From Pelecanus crispus (lineage: Eukaryota > Chordata > Aves > Pelecaniformes > Pelecanidae), in the NCBI RefSeq assembly GCF_030463565.1, contig NC_134643.1:127206309-127270308 (forward strand): a DNA stretch of 64,000 bases. Direction: 5' to 3'. The position numbers and the translations under genes are program-made. Under the pieces are notes generated by a model, which ran no database searches, was not told where the DNA came from, and worked only from the letters and a program-made list of their open reading frames with translations. Position 1 is the stretch's first letter. Each line of letters begins with the position of its first letter. Shown piece by piece: positions 58,601 to 64,000 of this stretch.

Positions 58601-60460
58601 ATCAGCCTCTCGAGGATATAATTGGCACAAGCATCCAAGGGGTATTTGGTACTCTTCAACTGTTGGCTCCTTGTCTGGAGAATTTAGCTTAATGAAAGTA
58701 TCCATGAGGGAGAAGAAATAAAGGCAGGCTAACATGAAGCATTAGGAGATTGTCTAAGACTTTTTTTTCTTTTTTTTTTCTTTTTTTTTTTTTTTTTTGT
58801 ACATGAAGAGGTCTCAAACCACAAATAGGAAGTGGAGACAGTGAAGACTGGAGGACCGAAAGTCTTGGGGAAATAGTATTAAACTGTGTTAGCCACAATT
58901 CTGTTGGTAGGTCACATGGACACACAAACAAGTAATACTTTCATAATACGGCCTGAGGTATCTCTTATTCCACTACTTTGTCTCTTGGGAGTCATCCCTC
59001 CCTGCTGCTTTAAAGATAACTATTGCAAGAGGCTGGCTACTGCTGTGTCAGTTTACTGTGTCTTCTGCTTCACTGGCTTGTTCATAGGCGAATATTATCT
59101 CTAGCAGCATATTTGAAGGGCTCGGCTAACAAGCTGTCTTAATGTTCATCTGAGATAGGAAGGTGTCTGTAAACCATTTTCAGTGATGCAGAATTGAAGC
59201 ACAGAGAAAAACAGCTCTTGTGAGGAGTCTGGCAAAGCAAGGAGTAAAAGGCATTATCTCACGAGTTGCAGCATCACAGCAGCAAAAACTGTTGAGTGCT
59301 AACTAGAACTCTAGTTTCTTTAACTTAAAGTGTCTTAAAACTTTCTGCTTCATAATGCCTGTGTTTAGTATAACTTCTTTCAATTTGCTTTTTATACCAG
59401 ATTATCTCAGAAAGTTAAAATTGTATGACTAAGATCACTAATTAACAACGGTGTCGGATATAATGATGACAATCCTTTTTATGCCGTTTCCTAGATGTAG
59501 TGGCACCACAGGGAAGCACCAAGCTGCTAGCCATCAAGGCACCACTTGAATTTCCTAAAACGTTGTCTTCTAGCTCTCTCCTAGTATCTGCAAACAAAGG
59601 TGAGAGCATATCTAGTACTAACCTCGAGGAAGCTTCAAAACCTGCTGAAGACATAAGGATGTTCATGTCAAGAAAAACTGTGGTTGCATTTCCTCAGCGA
59701 GTAGTTGTTTCCTCCCTCGAGGAGGAAGACCTCACTACACCTGCAACAGAAGGAGGCTTGAGGAAAGAGTTAGTTGAGGAAGAAACTTTGTCTTCATCCA
59801 GCTCAGATTCAGATTCTAGCTCAGATTCTGAGGAAGCAAATGATGATGATGTTTCAGAAGTTGCTGTTAAAACCAAAGTTGACTTTCCTAGACGAGATTC
59901 CATCTCTGAGAACATAGCAGTAAAGGCATCAGTGCTAGCAAAAGAGAACTTGTCCCAGAAATCCCACAAAGAATATGTGGCTAAGAAGAAGCCATGCAAA
60001 ACAGAAACTGATGTGTCTCCTGTCAAGCAGGTTGCATTTTCTAAAACGTCAGTCAGGCATGAAGCATCAAAATCCAAAGCAAGAGACCCCAAAGTAAAAT
60101 CCACTCCAAAAGAAGCAGGTCGGCAGAAGCTGGTCTTAGAACCACACATGATTGAAAGCCGAGACCTGACCAATGTCACTCATAAATCTGATTACTTGGA
60201 GGAAAAGTCCATTGGAACCCAAGTAGCAGCTATTCAGCTGAAAGCTTCATCAGTGACTCAGGAAGACAAAAAGCAAAAACTGGTATCCAGAGGAGAAGAA
60301 AAAAAGGTGAAGGAGGCACAGGAGTCAGAAGCAGAAGAAGTAACTGCTCCTAAACTAGAAGAGACTTCTGAAAGCACAATGTTGGTGGTGGGCACTACAG
60401 CAAAGGAGGAGACCATTCAGGAAGCAGGAGTCCAGGCTGGAGAAAGAAGCACAATAGAGG
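55567..60460 (+). CDS. NDUFV3: NDUFV3, complex I 10-kDa accessory subunit, exons 1-3 (3' partial)
   Basis: NDUFV3 is an accessory subunit of the NADH-dehydrogenase module of mitochondrial complex I. Exon 1 (55567-55617) and exon 2 (55893-55983) encode MAAPSLLGCCGQAASRK and VLWLEARGLRGVAPSAAFCS, a basic, hydrophobic N-terminus that fits a mitochondrial targeting sequence. The large exon 3 (59495-60460) is the one that distinguishes long from short isoforms in mammals. The conserved C-terminal exon, which in human encodes the complex I-binding segment, was not found before 64000 and must lie downstream. The identity rests on the N-terminal MAAP-LL start, the gene order next to WDR4 and the exon structure; exon 3 itself is poorly conserved. 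Confidence 0.88.
55717..55780. repeat. Perfect 64-bp palindrome in NDUFV3 intron 1
   Basis: The sequence is its own reverse complement over 64 bases, with no spacer. The left arm starts CACCTTCCCTCCCCC, the centre is CGCAGGTACCTGCG (GGTACC at 55746-55751), and the right arm ends GGGGGAGGGAAGGTG. The match breaks on the next pair (T at 55716 against C at 55781). Either a genuine cruciform-capable palindrome or an assembly/fold-back artefact. Confidence 0.95.
55893..55983 (+). CDS. NDUFV3: NDUFV3 exon 2
   Basis: 91 nt, phase 0 to phase 1, with acceptor GTGCCTTGCAG and donor GTAAGA. It encodes VLWLEARGLRGVAPSAAFCS, then RPVGSKTPAA. It corresponds to the human FRGLAST region near the presequence cleavage area. 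Confidence 0.88.
58519..58735 (-). pseudogene. Frame-broken protein-like stretch, antisense in NDUFV3 intron 2
   Basis: Minus strand. One frame reads SLMDTFIKLNSPDKEPTVEE, then YQIPL. Near 58640 an apparent one-base insertion shifts it to the other frame, which reads DACANYILERLINSKYCCG, then YRKMEDKEDWEHIKKIHHR and stops at 58521-58519. Both parts have convincing protein composition, which suggests a pseudogene fragment (retrocopy or old exon) with one frameshift. The parent protein is not recognised. Confidence 0.4.
58761..58798. repeat. Poly-T tract (poly-A on the minus strand)
   Basis: 38 bases of T interrupted by two C. It lies 5' of the antisense protein-like stretch, so it is not that stretch's own poly-A tail. 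Confidence 0.85.
59495..60460 (+). CDS. NDUFV3: NDUFV3 exon 3, large isoform-specific exon
   Basis: 966 nt (exactly 322 x 3), phase 1 on both sides, with acceptor TGCCGTTTCCTAG and donor GTACAA. It can therefore be skipped without changing frame, as expected for the cassette exon of the short isoform. It encodes a low-complexity, mostly unstructured region rich in Ser, Lys, Glu and Thr, including the run LSSSSSDSDSSSDSEEANDD near residues 144-163, a likely casein-kinase-2-type phosphorylation zone. No stop occurs within it. The donor is weak, and the frame would otherwise run on to a stop at 60549. Confidence 0.85.
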
Positions 60461-61340
60461 GTACAACTTTAAATTGTTTGAACTGTATTGATTCATCTGG
60501 GCTAGGGTTTAACTTTTTTAAAGGGTTTCCAAATCTTCTCTGTTCATGATTCTCTAATCTTTATACTGAAGCTAACTGTGTAGCAGTGACTTTCTGGAAG
60601 ACAAATCCTTGTTCATTGCTAATTGTTGTAAGCACTCAGTAATATTCAGTTTCCAGTTATGCTGTGAAAGGAAGCAGTCTTCATTTCATTGTATTTATAA
60701 TTTCATAAACTAGTTACTTATAAAATGAAAACAAGATTGTTTTCACTGTGAGCAAAATCATGGGTTTTATATGGCAAAACTTGTGTTCCCTCTTCTCTTT
60801 TCTTGGAAGGATTTGGTCGCTGCCTTTCTCCTGAGCCAAATTTGATGCCATCTGATTTTTGCTTAAATCTTGCTGTCTTTCATTTCTTTTTTTGTTGTTT
60901 TAAAAAAAAAAATCTTGCAAAGTTTTAGATTTCAGTAGACTTCAAGAAATCACAGTGTAATGCCAGAAACAGGTATTGGTTCTGAGATTGGTAGGTTGGT
61001 AAGTGAGTCGTGTTGAAGTAGCACAGAGTTGACCTTATAACCCAGTTTTTGTAGTGAGCTGGGGAGGAGACAGTGATATGTTTTATGAAAGAGCATCATG
61101 CACCATATAATCATCTCCCTAGCTATACTTTCCTATCTAACTTCTTACTACCGGTCCTGTTAACTTACCTACTGATCTCATTCTGTGTATTTCAATAGCA
61201 AATGCCCCTCTGTCCTGATCTGCGGTGGCTTACCATTCTTGCCTTTCAATTTAGGCAGCATACCATTCTTCAGCCCCCTCTTCTGGTTGCTGCTTTGAAT
61301 TAAAGAATTTGCTTTGAAGTAAAAGCAGCATGATTGTAAA
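60461..61340 (+). other. NDUFV3 intron 3, first part
   Basis: No exon recognised. It is read as intron after the donor at 60461. Confidence 0.5.
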
Positions 61341-61349
61341 GCTGCTTGA

Positions 61350-62074
61350 ATATTGCCCTTCAAGTGATATCCTTGCAGAAAAGGCCCTGGGGGTCCGGGT
61401 AGACAGCAGGTTGAACATGAGCCAGCAGCGTACCCTTGCAGCAAAGACCACCAGCAGTAACCTGGGCTGCATCAGGAGCAGTGTTGCGAGCAGGCTGAGG
61501 GAGGTGATCCTTCCCTGGTGAGATGCACCTGGAGTGCTGTGTTCAGTTCTGGGCTCCCCAGTACAAGAGAGATGTGGAGCTACTGGAGAGAGTCCAGTGA
61601 AGTGCCACTAAGATGATGAAAGGACTGGAGTATCTCTCCTGTGAGGAAGGGCTGAGAGAGCTGGGGCTGTTCAGCCCAGAGAAGAGAAGGCTCAGGGGGG
61701 ATCTCATCAATGTATGTAAATACCTGAAGGGAGAGTGCAAAGAAGACAGAAGTAAGACTCTTTTTCAGTGGTACCTGGTGACAGGACAAGAGGCAGTGGG
61801 TGCAAACTGAAATACAGAGTTTTGCCTGAACATCAAGAAACACTTATTTTTTTACTGTGAGGGTAATGGAGCACTGGCGCAGGTTGCCCAGAGAGGTGGT
61901 GGAGTCTCCATCCTTGGAAATTTGGAGACATTCGGACATTTGGCAACATTCAAAAGCTGTCTGGGTATGGTCCTGGGCAGCCTGCTCTAAGATGACCCTG
62001 CTTGAGCATTTGGGGCTGGACCAGATGACCTCCAGAGGTGTCTTCCAACCTCAACCATTCTGTGACTCTGTGAA
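61350..62074 (+). mobile_element. CR1 LINE, 3' portion, degraded
   Basis: Several + strand frames read CR1 ORF2 C-terminal segments in order: [14 protein letters not shown] (about 61386), [33 protein letters not shown] (about 61650) and [19 protein letters not shown] (about 61860). They are followed by a 3' tail CCATTCTGTGACTCTGTGA. Multiple frameshifts make this the oldest of the clear CR1 copies. It lies in NDUFV3 intron 3, sense to the gene. Confidence 0.9.
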
Positions 62075-64000
62075 GTGTCTAACCAGGTTAAGTGACAAAT
62101 AACTGCTTTTGTACATCCATTTCCAGGATACAGTGCTAAGTAAAAAGATCTGCCTTCTGTTTTAAGGGGTTAGTTGGCTCATAATTTGATGTGTTTTAAG
62201 AGTTGGAAGCTAAGCTTACCTTCCTCCCTGACCACAGCTCAAATGGTAAAGTGCAGCAGTGTTTGCAAGTGACATTTTCATTTACTTGTTCCTCCTTGCA
62301 GTCAGCAGCAGAAGCTTTCTTTTTTTTAAAAAAAAAAAAGAAAAAAAATGGGGAAAGGCTATTAGTAGTTATCTACAGTTAATGCTTTTCTCCCCATTTA
62401 TCCACAGTGGACTTCTAGGTGCTCAAGCATTTTTTTTTTTTCACGTTGAAGTTGATATGAAGACCTCAAAAAAGAGTTCAGTTAACTTCAAGTATGAGAG
62501 GGAGGACTTGGTCTTAAACTGTGCTAGTGATAGATTATGACACATCAAAGATCTATGAAACAGCCTCCCCTACTCTGATGCTGTAAATCCAGATTAAGGT
62601 TAAGACCATGTGACAAATGTTTCCTGCAGAGCTGTATCAGTGGGGCAGTAGTATCACTGTGCCTCAGACCCATCATCATCACAACCACATCAGCAAAAAC
62701 ATTTTGGGTAGGACCTGGCTTTGCTGAAAATGGCACTTTTGCCGTTTTGCTCCTCTTGCTCTGTGGAGGTGTTAAGGCTGTGACAGCAGGAAAGTTTCTG
62801 CTGGGTACGTGCTGTGCCCCCGCTAGAGGACTGCTGCAATGGCTGTAGGAGAGGGGGTTAGTATAGGCACATTCACACCCCTTTACTGCTGGTGAAATGT
62901 CTTTGGGGGCCAGGGGGTAGCAGAGAGTAAAACCTAGCTACGTGTGTTCAACAGCATCACTGGTATCTCCTTGCATCTCTTGTTCTCTCTTCTTTTTGAG
63001 GCCACCTTTGAGAACAGCTACCGCTTTTCCATGTTGAATGTTCACAGTTAATGATAATACCTTCTGTAATCTGTACTTCTGTCCTGTTCCTGTGTTCTCT
63101 TGTTCATCTGCAAACCTTGCGGCAGGCATGCTGAAGACATAAAAGCAATCTTTCCCATTACAAACCTGGATGTTAAGGTGATGTCATCCACTTTGTAGAG
63201 CAGGCATGCTAAGCAGTCAGCAAAAACTGCTGACTTCAACTGCTAAGTAAGTAGTGAAATAGTAGCATGGTAACTAGAAGTATACCTCTGATTCATTTCG
63301 GAAGAACATCCTGTGAAATGCTTGCTCTTTAAGAGAGAAAGCATAGATGAAGTCTGAAGCATGGGGAGGATGAACTCAGAGATAAATTTTTCCTTTGAGA
63401 AGCCAAGTACAGTGTATTTGGGCAGGAAAAATGACACTCCATCTGCTTTTCTTCCTGAGCATCTGTCTCTTAATTTGGCACAACTCTCTTGCAGGTTGAA
63501 TGTACACTTGCCTACGCTTGCCTGTTCTTGGGGCTATTTGCAGCAAAGACTGCATCATCTGGCTTTTTGTATCTCTAGTGCCGTCTCCTGTGAGCTGTCT
63601 CAGGAACTGAGCAGTAGGCACAGGGATATTTCCTTTCATAGGTTGTGTGTGGTGTTTTGCTGAAACCATGGCTTACTGCATTGCGTTTTATAAGCAAGTC
63701 TTGCTGAATGTTATGGATACGTACTCTTAAACTGATAGCATTATGTTGCAATAATTATGTTAGAATTAAAGGGAAATTCTGGTGTTCAGTTGCTTGAGTT
63801 CTTGTATTTTTATTTTAGGTGGTTGTATTATAAAAAGAAGCTTAATATGATTTAACCTAAACCACTACATACAAATTTACATGATGAAGCTTTTTACCAG
63901 ATTATATTTCTGTCTTTTCTATTGTTAAAACTCTGGGTACGTGAGAATAAATTAACATTGGGAGTAAAGCTTTATTTCTTGCAATTGTATTCGTTGTAAA
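62075..64000 (+). other. NDUFV3 intron 3, remainder of window
   Basis: No exon resembling the conserved NDUFV3 C-terminus was seen. Short A- and T-rich runs at 62320-62350 and 62429-62442. Confidence 0.5.

Larger units (their letters stand above)
55984..59494 (+). other. NDUFV3 intron 2
   Basis: About 3.5 kb. It holds poly-T runs at 56060-56085 and 58761-58798 and the antisense broken frame at 58519-58735. No other gene or young repeat was recognised. Confidence 0.55.

Overview
This is a nuclear chromosome segment from a bird. It carries three split genes in the order PDE9A (+), WDR4 (-), NDUFV3 (+), the same order and orientation as the human 21q22.3 block. The exons are short with GT/AG junctions, and the interspersed repeats are CR1 LINEs (avian type, with the usual short ATTCTATGA-like 3' tails) plus one avian endogenous-retrovirus LTR. 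There is no sign of bacterial, plasmid or phage content. The exact species cannot be told from the sequence alone.

Layout. Positions 1-920 are an intron of PDE9A. Positions 921-11868 hold the last nine coding exons of PDE9A (308 residues, essentially the whole catalytic core). About 12-33 kb is intergenic. It contains a GC-rich island near 18.7-19.1 kb that begins a possible unrecognised two-exon gene (67 codons, 18751-22101), an old CR1 tail and low-complexity DNA. WDR4 runs right to left from its start codon at 55406 to its stop at 33818. Its eleven coding exons join without a frame error to 422 codons plus stop. Its introns hold one solo LTR, most of the CR1 copies and an unexplained open frame of 135 codons. 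WDR4 and NDUFV3 are head to head, with start codons only about 160 bp apart in one CpG island (about 54.9-56.0 kb). NDUFV3 exons 1, 2 and the large exon 3 are present (55567-60460). Its final exon is not seen and should lie beyond 64000.

Functions. PDE9A hydrolyses cGMP. WDR4 is the WD-repeat, non-catalytic partner of METTL1 in the tRNA m7G46 methyltransferase. NDUFV3 is an accessory subunit of the mitochondrial complex I NADH-dehydrogenase module. The three share a neighbourhood, not a pathway. Only WDR4 and NDUFV3 seem to share a regulatory element, the divergent promoter.

Most notable non-genic observations: a perfect 64-bp palindrome with no spacer in NDUFV3 intron 1 (55717-55780); a possible small gene at 18.7-22.1 kb; a protein-like open frame in WDR4 intron 3; a frame-broken protein-like stretch antisense in NDUFV3 intron 2; and CR1 copies in both orientations in WDR4 intron 5. 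No convincing new multi-gene system was found.
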